Below, one piece after another: positions 17,507 to 26,328 of a stretch of 28,651 bases of DNA. Position numbers and translations under genes: made by a program. The DNA comes from Fidelibacterota bacterium UBA2125 (GTDB taxonomy: Bacteria; Fidelibacterota; Marinisomatia; Marinisomatales; S15-B10): NCBI GenBank assembly GCA_002329125.1, contig DCXX01000054.1, forward strand, positions 1 to 28,651. Reading direction: 5' to 3'. Positions within the stretch are counted from its first letter, which is position 1. Each line of letters opens with the position of its first letter. The notes beneath the pieces were generated by a model that searched no databases, was not told where the DNA came from, and saw nothing but the letters and a program-made list of their open reading frames with translations.

Positions 17507-19278
17507 AAATCAGCGGCCAAGGTGGCGTTTCCTACTCTGAAATATGATTTGATTAGTTTCGAAGCAATGGGTGCTGCAGTAGAGCCTCCTGTACCCCCAT
17601 TTTCGATAATGAGGCTGATAGCTATTGTTTCACCTTTACTTTCAGCAAAACCGACAAACCACGCATGAGGATCTCCATGAGGATTCTCTGCCGTACCTGT
17701 TTTCCCGTACGCACTAACATCAGACGCCGCCAGCTCTTTATCAAAGGCGGTACCGCCTTTCTTGTTCACAACATCGAATGTCATTTTGTGAATAGTTCTC
17801 CATGTGGCTGATTTTATCGGTATCCTTATCACCCGTTCTTTTGTCTTTTTCTTTACAAGTTTTGGTCGAGCCTGATCTCCTTTCATAGCAACAATTCCAA
17901 TAAACTGAGCCATTTGCAGAGGAGTCACTAAAATGTCGCCCTGACCAATAGCAAGGTGCAGAAGAGATCCTTCGGCCCATCCCCACCGCCCGTACTTCTT
18001 GTTCATGTAAGCCCTTTCCGCTACCACACCATCGTTTTCATCCGGCAGATCTATCCCTGTAGGTGATCCAAAGCCAAACAATTTCACATAAGCAGCCCAT
18101 GTATCAATGTCCATTCTTTGGACCAACTGATAAAAGTAAACATTACACGACTCTACGATTGCCCTCGATAGATTTACACGACCGTGACCATCCTCTCGCC
18201 AGCACCCAAAAGTTCGGTCTCCAAATTCATAACTACCAGTACACTGGACGCTCCACTTGTCATCCACCAGACCTTGCTCAAGTGCGGCGATGGTTGTTAT
18301 CAGTTTGAAAGATGAACCGGGCGGGTAGAGCCCAAGGACAGCCCGGTTGAGGAGCGGCCGGCTCTCATCGGTGGAATAACTTCGCCACTTGTCCAGATCC
18401 ATGCCGGCTGAAAAATCCCTCAGCGGAAAATCAGGCTTGCTGGCCATGGCAAGAATTTCGCCTGTTTCTGCATTTATAATAACAGCAGCAGCACGTTTAC
18501 CTTCAAGCAGTGATTCTGTTCTAGACTGCAGGCCCGCATCTATGGTAAGGTGCAAATTTTCTCCCGGACTAGAAGCGATCGGATCACGATCGATTAAAAT
18601 TCCCACTTCCCTTCCCAAAGCATCAACTTGCCTAAATTCGGCCCCTTTAACACCCCTTAGCCGATTCTCATATAATTTTTCTAGACCTTGAAAGCCAAGG
18701 TAATCACCCAGAGCATAATCACCTTCCCTCATGGCATTGAGCTCACTGTTATTGATTTCACGAAGATAGCCGAGGATGTGAGAAGCTCTTACATTTTTCA
18801 CATTGGGATAGAATCTCACCGGTAGTTTGGTAGAAAAAACACCAGGCAGCTCATTTTTGTGCTCCTCAATTAGGCTGAGCTTAGCGATTGAAACATTCCT
18901 AGCAATGAGGGCCGGCTGGAAACGCCCCTGGTAATACTTCTTCAAATTCTGCTGAAGATCCCTTTTATCCCGATCGAGGTACTTCCCTATCATATCCATT
19001 TGCACATCTTCATCAATAAGTTCATCCTTAATAACTGATATGGCGTAAATGGACTGGTTGGCGGCGAGAATTTCACCTTTCCTGTCTAGGATATTACCTC
19101 GCGGTGCCGGTTGGGTGACCATGCGAATCCTATTCGCATCGGCCAGAAGACTGTATTTTTCATATCTGTAAATCTGAAGATAATAAAACCGCCCCAATAG
19201 CAGAGCAAACAACAGCAGGATTACCAGAGAAACGACGTCTCGTCTTCGGGCGGGAATATAGATTTCTGTTCTTAGCAC
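17503..19278 (-). CDS. mrdA: Penicillin-binding protein 2, elongation transpeptidase
   Basis: A 591-residue class B PBP that cross-links peptidoglycan in the elongasome together with RodA. It has a short cytoplasmic tail and a single membrane anchor (residues 15-35). The dimerisation domain contains PAPRGNILDRKGEILAAN (57-74). The transpeptidase domain has all three active-site motifs: SSFK with Ser322, SCN at 377-379 and KTG at 526-528. The GTG start at 19278 has AGGA at a suitable distance (GAGGAcgccGTG) and lies seven bases past the mreD stop. Order mreBCD-PBP2-rodA is the classical elongation operon, so the assignment is firm. Confidence 0.96.
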   Translation of the reverse strand: MLRTEIYIPARRRDVVSLVILLLFALLLGRFYYLQIYRYEKYSLLADANRIRMVTQPAPRGNILDRKGEILAANQSIYAISVIKDELIDEDVQMDMIGKYLDRDKRDLQQNLKKYYQGRFQPALIARNVSIAKLSLIEEHKNELPGVFSTKLPVRFYPNVKNVRASHILGYLREINNSELNAMREGDYALGDYLGFQGLEKLYENRLRGVKGAEFRQVDALGREVGILIDRDPIASSPGENLHLTIDAGLQSRTESLLEGKRAAAVIINAETGEILAMASKPDFPLRDFSAGMDLDKWRSYSTDESRPLLNRAVLGLYPPGSSFKLITTIAALEQGLVDDKWSVQCTGSYEFGDRTFGCWREDGHGRVNLSRAIVESCNVYFYQLVQRMDIDTWAAYVKLFGFGSPTGIDLPDENDGVVAERAYMNKKYGRWGWAEGSLLHLAIGQGDILVTPLQMAQFIGIVAMKGDQARPKLVKKKTKERVIRIPIKSATWRTIHKMTFDVVNKKGGTAFDKELAASDVSAYGKTGTAENPHGDPHAWFVGFAESKGETIAISLIIENGGTGGSTAAPIASKLIKSYFRVGNATLAADL

Positions 19279-19285
19279 GGCGTCC

Positions 19286-19777
19286 TCACTTGGGTGGCGG
19301 TTTTACTTTGCTGAGAGGTATAATCATCTGAAGTATACCTATGAAAATAGATGTGTAGACTGCGGCGAAGATGTATGTCTGCCAAAAGATACCAGGGTTG
19401 GTTACATAGACAGACTGATAATTGACATAAATGAAAATAAAGAAATGAACCATCATTATCCCGACCCAAGTAGCATGAAAAGTGATAGGACTCATGCGGT
19501 TGTATCTTCCCTGAAGTCTCCCAACTAGGAATCCTGTAATTGACTTTGTAAGAGGGGCCAGGCCCATAAGCGAACCAGCACTTAAAAAATCTTCCACCAA
19601 CCCAAGACTAAACCCGGCAATAATCCCTGCGAGGCTACCCCACCTGAGGGAAAGATAAACCACGAAAATTAGAATAAAATCAGGCCGGAGGCCTCTTATG
19701 GTGAGAAAATCGCTGAGCATCATCTGAAGAAACAGTGCTGCCAAACCGGTCAAAAAAGGTAGCGCGCGATTCACCAT
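19286..19777 (-). CDS. mreD: Rod-shape-determining membrane protein MreD
   Basis: A 163-residue hydrophobic protein with about five membrane helices. It carries the MreD-type segments LRPDFILIFVVYLSLRWGSL, AGFSLGLVEDFLSAG (the conserved Gly and acidic pair) and LGxxPLTKSITGFLVGRL-like sequence. MreD bridges cytoplasmic MreB filaments and periplasmic MreC. The ATG overlaps the mreC stop by one base (TAATG), so translation is probably coupled. A proline- and lysine-rich tail ends the protein. Confidence 0.93.
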   Translation of the reverse strand: MVNRALPFLTGLAALFLQMMLSDFLTIRGLRPDFILIFVVYLSLRWGSLAGIIAGFSLGLVEDFLSAGSLMGLAPLTKSITGFLVGRLQGRYNRMSPITFHATWVGIMMVHFFIFIYVNYQSVYVTNPGIFWQTYIFAAVYTSIFIGILQMIIPLSKVKPPPK

Positions 19778-20562
19778 TATTCACCGCTTAAAACAAATAA
19801 ATGTCCCAATGTGGTAAAGTCTGTGTTGGCTTTCGCCACGGCTATCTTGTGCATCATTTCAGGCCGGTCAATAATACCTGAAACAAATCCAACTGCAAGG
19901 TTTGGCGGGAATATGTCGCTAAAGCCTGAAGTGATAATCCTTTCACCCACTTCAATCTCTGTGGCTTTGGGGATCTCCCACACCTCGAAAATGTCACCTT
20001 CTCTCCAACGCATAATACCTGTAGTCCCACTTTTTTCCAGCTTGACGCTCAGCCGAAAGCTGTAGTCTACCATGAGTTGAACCACTGTTGTTGCCGGGCC
20101 GACTGAGACGGTTTTCCCCACCACCCCGTCAACACTTACCACGGCAAGGTTTGGCCTCACATCTTGTTGAGAACCGACATTGATATTCACCACTCTCATG
20201 AGGGGCGAAAGACCAGTGCTGACCACCCGGGCTGGTAGAAGAAATGTGCCAACCGATTCCTTATAATCCAGCATTGCTTTAAGACGCTCATTCTCAGTCT
20301 TGTAATGCAACAGTTCAGAATTGAGAAGAGAAAGCTGCACAGCCTTTGCTCTAAGAGCGTCATTCTCTTCCCGCAGGGTACCAATCCCCTGTACCCAGTT
20401 CACGGGTGCATAAATGACAGACAGAACGGAATTGAACTTCCCTCGGAGGATCTGAACATCAGGTGATTCGTTATTCGAGAGGAGGAAGAGTGAGAGCGCT
20501 ATAGAGAAAGTGAGAGAGAACCAGTCACGATTATCAACAATAAAGCCGAAGAGCTTTCGCAT
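19777..20562 (-). CDS. mreC: Rod-shape-determining protein MreC
   Basis: A 261-residue protein with a short cytoplasmic tail, one membrane helix (about 15-30), a coiled coil at about 55-95 (LREENDALRAKAVQLSLL and LHYKTENERLKAML) and the MreC beta domain. The beta domain includes LPARVVSTGLSPLMRVVNIN, VDGVVGKTVSVGP, VQLMVDYSFRLSVKLE and ITSGFSDIFPPNLAVGFVSG. MreC activates the PBP2-RodA pair from the periplasm. I chose ATG at 20562 over a TTG one codon earlier; six bases separate it from mreB. Confidence 0.95.
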   Translation of the reverse strand: MRKLFGFIVDNRDWFSLTFSIALSLFLLSNNESPDVQILRGKFNSVLSVIYAPVNWVQGIGTLREENDALRAKAVQLSLLNSELLHYKTENERLKAMLDYKESVGTFLLPARVVSTGLSPLMRVVNINVGSQQDVRPNLAVVSVDGVVGKTVSVGPATTVVQLMVDYSFRLSVKLEKSGTTGIMRWREGDIFEVWEIPKATEIEVGERIITSGFSDIFPPNLAVGFVSGIIDRPEMMHKIAVAKANTDFTTLGHLFVLSGE

Positions 20563-20568
20563 CAACAG

Positions 20569-21597
20569 CTACATAAGCACATCTGTGTACTTCTTAATGT
20601 TGGACAAAACCATACCGGTACCTCTCACCACGTCTGTGAGAGGATTTTCAGATAAGTTTGTAGGAAGATTTGTTCTCTCTCTGATATTTTGATCGAGTCC
20701 TTTAAGCATTGAACCTCCACCGGTAAGAATAATGCCCCTTTCAAGGACATCGACGGCGAGTTCGGGGGGTGTCTTCTCAAGTGCTCTTTTTATTACATCG
20801 ACGATCTGAGTAACACAGTCCTTCAAAGCTTGACGAACCTCATCAGAGGAGACTTCAACCGTTTTGGGTATACCTGAAACCAAATCCCGCCCTTTTATTT
20901 GGATAGGCGCTTGATCCATTCGCATTGCGGTGCCGACTTTTTTCTTGATCTTCTCAGCCGTCGGCTCACCGACGTCAAGTTTGTGTTCATTGCGAAACCA
21001 TTGAACTATAGCTTCATCCATCTCGTGCCCAGCGATCTTGATCGTCTCTTTGGTTACTACCCCATTGAGGGCAATGACGGCGATCTCGGAGGTGCCGCCG
21101 CCGATATCCACAATCATATTCCCCACCGGTTTGGAAATATCTATACCGATTCCTATGGCAGCGGCCACCGGTTCTTCGATAAGGTAAACTTCCTTTCCGT
21201 TAGCACGTTCAGCGGAATCCCGCACCGCCTTTCGCTCTACCCCCGTTACACCGCTCGGCACACAAATCACCATTTTGAACCGTGCGATGGGACTGAAATT
21301 GATTTTCTTAACAAAACCTAGGAGCATCCCGTCTGTTGCTTCAAAGTCTGCAATGACACCATCCTTGAGGGGATTGATTGTTTCTATATCCCGGTGTGTC
21401 TTCCCAACCATCAAGCTGGCCTCCTTACCTACAGCCAGAACAGATCCATCATTAATATTTCTTGCAATAATGGAAGGTTCATTAATGATAATACCCTTGG
21501 AAGGAATCCAAATCAAAGTGTTGGCCGTTCCTAAGTCGATAGCTATGTCGCCGGATACCCAGCCTGCCGAACCTATACCATTCTTGACTATATTCAT
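20569..21597 (-). CDS. mreB: Actin-like rod-shape-determining protein MreB
   Basis: A 342-residue bacterial actin forming membrane-bound filaments that orient the elongasome. Nucleotide-site motifs are present: phosphate-1 DLGTANTLIW (near 20-30), phosphate-2 IVDIGGGTSEIAVI (near 163-176) and the adenosine motif ILTGGGSMLKGL near residue 310. VYLIEEPVAAAIG and AGHEMDEAIVQW are also typical. It is the first gene of the elongation operon and is divergent from the ArsC-family gene across 181 bases. No clear sigma70 promoter stands out upstream of it. Confidence 0.97.
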   Translation of the reverse strand: MNIVKNGIGSAGWVSGDIAIDLGTANTLIWIPSKGIIINEPSIIARNINDGSVLAVGKEASLMVGKTHRDIETINPLKDGVIADFEATDGMLLGFVKKINFSPIARFKMVICVPSGVTGVERKAVRDSAERANGKEVYLIEEPVAAAIGIGIDISKPVGNMIVDIGGGTSEIAVIALNGVVTKETIKIAGHEMDEAIVQWFRNEHKLDVGEPTAEKIKKKVGTAMRMDQAPIQIKGRDLVSGIPKTVEVSSDEVRQALKDCVTQIVDVIKRALEKTPPELAVDVLERGIILTGGGSMLKGLDQNIRERTNLPTNLSENPLTDVVRGTGMVLSNIKKYTDVLM

Positions 21598-21764
21598 CTA
21601 CTTACTCGAAAGATGAAGGTTATGTAAAGTTGTCTCCTCGGATTAATCGCGGAGGCTCGAAATTACCTACAAGTTCTGTCTAAATCAATCATAATAGAGA
21701 GATTAAAATCGGTAGGGTCTCGCTTGTGCATTAAATTAGGCTAGACAAAACGACAACCAAATAT

Positions 21765-21769
21765 GGGAG
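21765..21769 (+). promoter_or_regulatory. Shine-Dalgarno for the ArsC-family gene (decides the start)
   Basis: GGGAG sits nine bases before the ATG at 21779. It supports initiation there, upstream of the in-frame TGA at 21812. The GTG at 21833, where a standard ORF would begin, is preceded by the SECIS-like stem rather than a positioned ribosome site. Confidence 0.7.
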
Positions 21770-21778
21770 TTTCTACTG

Positions 21779-22132
21779 ATGAGTAAGATCACACTTTATC
21801 ATAATCCCCGTTGACGAAAAAGCCGGGAAGCCGTGCTGCTTCTCAGGGAAAAAGGAGTTGAACCGGAGATCATCGAATATTTAAAGAATCCTGCCGATGA
21901 ATCGATCCTACGATCCTTGGCGGAAATGATGGGTCTTAGACCAAATCAGTTTATCCGGAAAGGCGAGGCTGAGTTTAAAGCACTCAACCTGAAAGACTCG
22001 TTTGAAGATGATGACTTCCTGTTCAGTACCATGGCCAAGCACCCCAAACTGATGGAGCGACCTATTGCGGTCAGTGACCAGCAGGCTGTCTTGGGCCGGC
22101 CTCCTGAAAAAGTGCTTAGACTTGTAAAATAG
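21779..22132 (+). CDS. ArsC/Spx-family reductase, predicted selenoprotein (TGA at catalytic position 12 read as Sec)
   Basis: Read from ATG 21779, the frame is 117 codons with one in-frame TGA at 21812-21814 (codon 12), ending at TAA 22132. The N-terminus is ITLYHNPR-TGA-RKSREAV, matching the ArsC active site NPRCSKSRE, so TGA replaces exactly the catalytic cysteine. The arsenate-binding arginines of classical ArsC (60, 94, 107) are all kept at the same numbers, in FIRKGE, LMERPIAV and LGRPPEKV. Length is normal for the family (about 115-120). A hairpin resembling a bacterial SECIS begins ten bases after the TGA. The likely role is a thiol/selenol reductase of arsenate or another oxyanion or disulfide. 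The alternative is a pseudogene by a single TGT/TGC to TGA change. The rest of the frame is undamaged, which argues against decay. Selenocysteine machinery (selA, selB, selC, selD) is not in the window. Confidence 0.8.
21825..21844 (+). promoter_or_regulatory. Candidate bacterial SECIS hairpin
   Basis: GGGAAGC (21825-21831) pairs with GCTTCTC (21838-21844) over seven base pairs, one of them G-U, around the six-base loop CGTGCT. The loop begins 17 bases after the TGA and has G as its second base. As I recall the bacterial SECIS consensus, it asks for a loop 16-37 bases past the UGA with a G in the first two loop positions. Both conditions are met. Folding energy was not computed. Confidence 0.6.
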
Positions 22133-22285
22133 GTTTGGACTGCTTTATGGTTACGTGTGTGGTTCTGGGAAGTGCACTACTACTCAACACTTAGGTGGAC
22201 CAGTGCCAACTTGCCTGTCACTTAATCCTTCGCCTAAATTTGCCTACTCGTTTTCAATACTTATACACTGAAAGGACTTCGATTC

Positions 22286-23914
22286 ATGACTGATTTTACC
22301 GTTCCCAAACCTGAAAATGATCCTGTTCAATCCTACGCTCCAGGCACGCCTGAGCGGAAAGAACTGAAAGCCACGCTCGATGAACTGAAAGGCAAGGAAA
22401 TTGAAATCCCGATTATCATTGGCGGTCAGGAGATAAAGACTGGTAACACCCAGAAGTGTATCATTCCCCACAACCATAAGCATGTTCTTGCCCATTTTCA
22501 TCAGGCCGGTGAATCGGAGGTAAAACAGGCCATTGAGGTAGCCGGCGAAGCGTGGAAAAGCTGGTCCACTACTCCTTTTGAAGAGCGGGCTAAAATCTTC
22601 CTAAAAATGGGTGAGCTGGCTGCAGGTAAATGGCGACAGATTCTTAATGCCTCCACTATGCTCAACATGAGCAAGACAGTTTACCAGGCTGAAATCGATT
22701 CAGCATGCGAAGTAGTGGACTTTTTCAACTTCAACCCCTATTATGCTCAGGAACTTAATACCTTTCAGCCCATGCATTCTCCTCCTCCCATCAAGAACAC
22801 GATCGAGCATCGACCTCTGGAGGGTTTTGTTTTTGCGGTTAGTCCATTCAATTTCACCAGCATTGGGGCCAACCTTCCCACAGCACCTTCTCTTATGGGG
22901 AACGTAGTACTATGGAAGCCGGCTTCCAGCGCTGTCTTCCCTGCATATTACCTGATGAAACTTTTCCAGGAAGCAGGCATTCCAGACGGCGTTATCAATT
23001 TCATCCCGGGACCAGGCTCTAAAGTTGGACCAAATGTTTTGCCGAATACCGATCTGGCTGGAATTCATTTTACCGGCTCAACAAATGTCTTTCAGTCCAT
23101 GTGGAAAACAGTTGGAGAAAACATCGCCGGCTATGCTACTTATCCTCGCATCGTGGGAGAGACGGGAGGCAAAGATTTCTGTGTAGCTCATGAATCTGCC
23201 GATCTCGACGCCTTAGTTACCTGTATGGTGCGTGGAGCATTTGAATACCAAGGCCAGAAATGCTCTGCCCTCTCGCGGGCTTACATTCCATCAACCATCT
23301 GGCCAGAGATCAAAGAACGGTATGTTGCAGAGGTGAAATCAATCAAGATGGGCGATGTAGAAGATTTCACTAACTTCATGAATGCAGTTATCGACAAGGC
23401 CGCTTTCGACTCTATCGTGAACTACATCGACTATGCAAAAGAATCGTCCGACGCCGAGATTCTCACGGGCAGAGGATATGACGACTCGGTTGGTTACTTT
23501 ATTGAACCGACTACAATCATTACTACCAACCCCCATTTCAAAACAATGGAAGAAGAAATATTCGGCCCCGTCCTGACTATTTATGTTTACGATCCAAATG
23601 AATGGCAGGAAATACTGCAATTGGTCGATCAAACATCCATCTACGCCCTGACAGGATGTGTTGTGTCTCAAGATAGAAAAGCCATCGATGATGCCTCAAA
23701 AGCACTCACTCATGCCGCAGGAAATTTTTATATCAATGACAAACCAACGGGGGCTGTGGTAGGTCAGCAACCATTCGGCGGCAGCAGGGCATCAGGAACG
23801 AACGACAAGGCAGGTTCTATCTGGAACTTAGCACGCTGGGTTTCTCAGAGGACCATCAAGGAAAACTTCGACCCCCCCAAAGATTATAGGTATCCATTCA
23901 TGGCTGACGAATGA
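22286..23914 (+). CDS. pruA: L-glutamate gamma-semialdehyde (1-pyrroline-5-carboxylate) dehydrogenase
   Basis: A 542-residue NAD-dependent aldehyde dehydrogenase that oxidises glutamate semialdehyde, the second step of proline breakdown and part of arginine/ornithine breakdown, to glutamate. Landmarks: AVSPFNFTSIGANL with Asn189, VLWKPASSAVF with Lys211, FTGSTNVF (262-269), general base Glu292 in VGETGGKDF, nucleophile Cys326 in YQGQKCSALSRAY, and EEEIFGPVLT. Near the C-terminus it has QQPFGGSRASGTNDKAG, characteristic of the P5CDH group rather than generic ALDHs. The length matches the free-standing (not PutA-fused) type found in FCB bacteria and mitochondria. AAAGGA lies ten bases before the ATG. 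No proline dehydrogenase is in the window. Confidence 0.95.
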   Translation: MTDFTVPKPENDPVQSYAPGTPERKELKATLDELKGKEIEIPIIIGGQEIKTGNTQKCIIPHNHKHVLAHFHQAGESEVKQAIEVAGEAWKSWSTTPFEERAKIFLKMGELAAGKWRQILNASTMLNMSKTVYQAEIDSACEVVDFFNFNPYYAQELNTFQPMHSPPPIKNTIEHRPLEGFVFAVSPFNFTSIGANLPTAPSLMGNVVLWKPASSAVFPAYYLMKLFQEAGIPDGVINFIPGPGSKVGPNVLPNTDLAGIHFTGSTNVFQSMWKTVGENIAGYATYPRIVGETGGKDFCVAHESADLDALVTCMVRGAFEYQGQKCSALSRAYIPSTIWPEIKERYVAEVKSIKMGDVEDFTNFMNAVIDKAAFDSIVNYIDYAKESSDAEILTGRGYDDSVGYFIEPTTIITTNPHFKTMEEEIFGPVLTIYVYDPNEWQEILQLVDQTSIYALTGCVVSQDRKAIDDASKALTHAAGNFYINDKPTGAVVGQQPFGGSRASGTNDKAGSIWNLARWVSQRTIKENFDPPKDYRYPFMADE

Positions 23915-24059
23915 TCAAGTTAATCCAAAAGATTCTTGGGTTCAGAAGCTTCTTTGGCTTTAGTTAGCATATACCCTTTTTCAAGCAACTCTTCTACCAA
24001 CCGTTTCGGTATGGAGTTATTATAGAATAATACACAGACTACGAAAGGCGTGAATAGAT

Positions 24060-25376
24060 ATGAACAGAACACGGGTTCTAATTATGGGAGCCGCCGGGCG
24101 TGATTTTCATAATTTCAATGTAATATACCGTAACGATCCTCAAAGTAAGGTAGTTGCCTTCACGGCAACGCAAATCCCCAACATCGAAGGACGGTTATAT
24201 CCACCCGAGCTTAGTGGTGAACTTTATCCCGACGGGATTCCCATTCTGGATGAGGTTGATCTGTCTCGACTTATATCTGAATTTAAGGTTGACGATGTTG
24301 TCTTTGCTTACAGTGATGTTTCTCATGAATACGTCATGCACAAGGCGTCAGAAGTCCTGAAGTGCGGGTCAAATTTCAAGCTCTTGGGTGGCGAAAAGAC
24401 AATGATCAAATCTAATAAACCGGTAATAGCAATCGGCGCTGTCAGAACCGGATCTGGGAAAAGTCAGACGACTCGGCGAGTGGCAGAAGTACTGACTGAA
24501 GCAGGAATAAGTGTGGCCGTTATTCGTCATCCCATGCCCTATGGTGATCTGAATAAACAAAAAGTCCAGCGATTTGCTACCATTGAAGATCTGAAGAATT
24601 ATGACTGCACCATCGAGGAGATGGAGGAATATGAACCTCATATTGACCGTGGATCGGTAGTGTTCGCTGGTGTTGATTACAAAGCTATCCTGGACAAGGC
24701 TGAAAAGGAAGCGGACATTATCCTCTGGGACGGCGGCAATAACGATATGCCGTTCTACAAGTCAGATCTCTTTCTTGTGGTCGTAGATCCTCATCGGCCT
24801 GGACACGAGCTGTTGTTCTATCCCGGTGAATCGAATCTCCTGATGGCAGACGTAGTAGTTATCAACAAGATGGACACGGCCGAACCTGAGAACATCGCAA
24901 CAGTAAAGGCTAACATAGCTTCGGTTAATCCCGGTGCCACCATCATTGAAGCTGCATCACCTGTAACAGTTGAGAAACCTGATGTTATCAAGGGAAAGCG
25001 GTGTCTCGTGGTGGAAGATGGTCCCACTCTGACGCACGGTGGAATGAAGTTTGGCGCTGGCATAGTAGCAGCGGAGAAATTTGGCGCAACTGAAATCGTT
25101 GATCCAAGGCCGTGGATCACCGGCACAATCGCAGAAACGTTTGAGTCCTATCCTGACATTGGAAAACTGTTGCCCGCCATGGGCTATGGCGAACAGCAAA
25201 TAAAAGATCTGGAAGCCACTATCAATGCCGCCGATTGTGACGTAGTGATAATCGGAACACCTATAGATCTGCGAAGACTGCTTCATATTGAAAAGCCTTC
25301 GGTTCGTGTAACATACAATTTGAAAGAAACTGGTAGACCAATGGTAGCTAATGTACTGGAACCTTTCACGAAATGA
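24060..25376 (+). CDS. P-loop NTPase of the cyclic 2,3-diphosphoglycerate synthetase-like family (COG2403)
   Basis: A 438-residue protein. Residues 1-115 form a Rossmann-like domain (RVLIMGAAGRDFHNFNVIYR, then VVAFTATQIPNIEGR). Residues 120-290 are a SIMIBI-type P-loop domain with VRTGSGKSQTTRR (128-140), ILWDGGNNDMPF (221-232) as a Walker-B-like stretch and a guanine-specificity-like NKMD (269-272). The C-terminal part (320-430) contains THGGMKFGAGIVAA. The archaeal relative in Methanothermus makes cyclic 2,3-diphosphoglycerate. Bacterial members are annotated by similarity only and their reaction is uncertain. The stop overlaps the carbamate kinase start by four bases (ATGA), so it is co-translated with that enzyme, which hints at a role tied to carbamoyl phosphate or a related acyl phosphate. 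Confidence 0.88.
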   Translation: MNRTRVLIMGAAGRDFHNFNVIYRNDPQSKVVAFTATQIPNIEGRLYPPELSGELYPDGIPILDEVDLSRLISEFKVDDVVFAYSDVSHEYVMHKASEVLKCGSNFKLLGGEKTMIKSNKPVIAIGAVRTGSGKSQTTRRVAEVLTEAGISVAVIRHPMPYGDLNKQKVQRFATIEDLKNYDCTIEEMEEYEPHIDRGSVVFAGVDYKAILDKAEKEADIILWDGGNNDMPFYKSDLFLVVVDPHRPGHELLFYPGESNLLMADVVVINKMDTAEPENIATVKANIASVNPGATIIEAASPVTVEKPDVIKGKRCLVVEDGPTLTHGGMKFGAGIVAAEKFGATEIVDPRPWITGTIAETFESYPDIGKLLPAMGYGEQQIKDLEATINAADCDVVIIGTPIDLRRLLHIEKPSVRVTYNLKETGRPMVANVLEPFTK

Positions 25377-26326
25377 CATCAAATAGAAACAGAACCGCCG
25401 TTCTGGCACTGGGCGGAAACGCCATCTCTCCCAAAGGAGAAGTGGATACTATCGCCAACCAATTCATCCACACGCGGGAGAGTCTGAGCGCCATCAGGCA
25501 CCTCATTTCGGAAGGGTACAACCTTGTCATCACCCACGGCAACGGTCCCCAGGTGGGGAATGCCTTACTAAGAACGGAGCTGACCGCTGATAAAGCACCT
25601 ATCCTCCCTTTAGGAATTTGTGTAGCGGATGTTGAAGGGGGCATGGGATACATGATCCAACAGTCTATTCAAAACCTTCTGAAGCGAGAAAATATCCATA
25701 AAGATGTGGTCACCATTATCACGCAGGTATTGGTGGATAAGAACGATCCTGAAATAAAAAATCCATCCAAAGAGATCGGCCAACGTTACGATAGAAAAAC
25801 AGCTTCAGCTTTGGCTGACCGTTTCAACTGGACTGTAAGAGAAACATCTTCCGGAGACTGGCGACGGGTGGTCCCTTCTCCTAAACCGATCTCAATTGTA
25901 GAGGCAGATGCCATCCGGGAACTGGTGGATGCAGAAAAAATTGTGATCGCCGCCGGTGGGGGTGGCATACCCGTCTACACCATGGATAGTGGTGATCTGG
26001 AAGGTTTTGATGCCGTTGTAGACAAAGACCTTGCATCAGCCATAGTGGCACACGAAATTGGCGCCGGTGATTTTTTTATACTGACAGATGTCAGAACTGT
26101 ATTTCTCAACTTCGGACAGAAAAACGAGACACCTATTCACCACATGACAGTAACGGAGGCACAAACTTACCTAAAGGAAGGACAGTTCACACCCGGCACC
26201 ATGGAACCAAAAATTTCCGCAGCTATGGATTTCATCAATAGAGGGGGCGAGCGTGTATTCATCTCAGCCATCGATTCCTTAGCTGAAGCACTTCTAGGAG
26301 AAACAGGCACGGTCATAACTAATTAA
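25373..26326 (+). CDS. arcC: Carbamate kinase
   Basis: A 317-residue amino-acid-kinase-fold enzyme that reversibly transfers the phosphate of carbamoyl phosphate to ADP, giving ATP, ammonia and CO2. Landmarks: [11 protein letters not shown] near the N-terminus, [14 protein letters not shown] (52-65), the family-specific [19 protein letters not shown] (82-100, slightly different from the usual PL..C.A...G.IGY), [10 protein letters not shown] and [10 protein letters not shown]. Length is normal. It overlaps the upstream GTPase-like gene by four bases and leaves two bases before sucC. No ornithine carbamoyltransferase or arginine deiminase gene is present, so the source of carbamoyl phosphate is not shown here. 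Confidence 0.95.
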   Translation: MTSNRNRTAVLALGGNAISPKGEVDTIANQFIHTRESLSAIRHLISEGYNLVITHGNGPQVGNALLRTELTADKAPILPLGICVADVEGGMGYMIQQSIQNLLKRENIHKDVVTIITQVLVDKNDPEIKNPSKEIGQRYDRKTASALADRFNWTVRETSSGDWRRVVPSPKPISIVEADAIRELVDAEKIVIAAGGGGIPVYTMDSGDLEGFDAVVDKDLASAIVAHEIGAGDFFILTDVRTVFLNFGQKNETPIHHMTVTEAQTYLKEGQFTPGTMEPKISAAMDFINRGGERVFISAIDSLAEALLGETGTVITN

Positions 26327-26328
26327 CC

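Noticed and set aside
21598..21778. Replication origin or a strong bidirectional promoter at the strand switch
   Set aside because: No DnaA-box cluster was seen and no clear paired -35/-10 boxes could be defended in either direction.
21833..22132. A 99-codon ORF with GTG start as the complete ArsC-family protein
   Set aside because: It lacks the active-site NPR-C segment, has no positioned ribosome site, and the upstream in-frame sequence restores a full family N-terminus apart from the TGA.
22240..22267. Promoter for pruA (TTGCCT, 16 bases, TATACA)
   Set aside because: Each box matches only 4 of 6, and the start point would fall on the Shine-Dalgarno itself.
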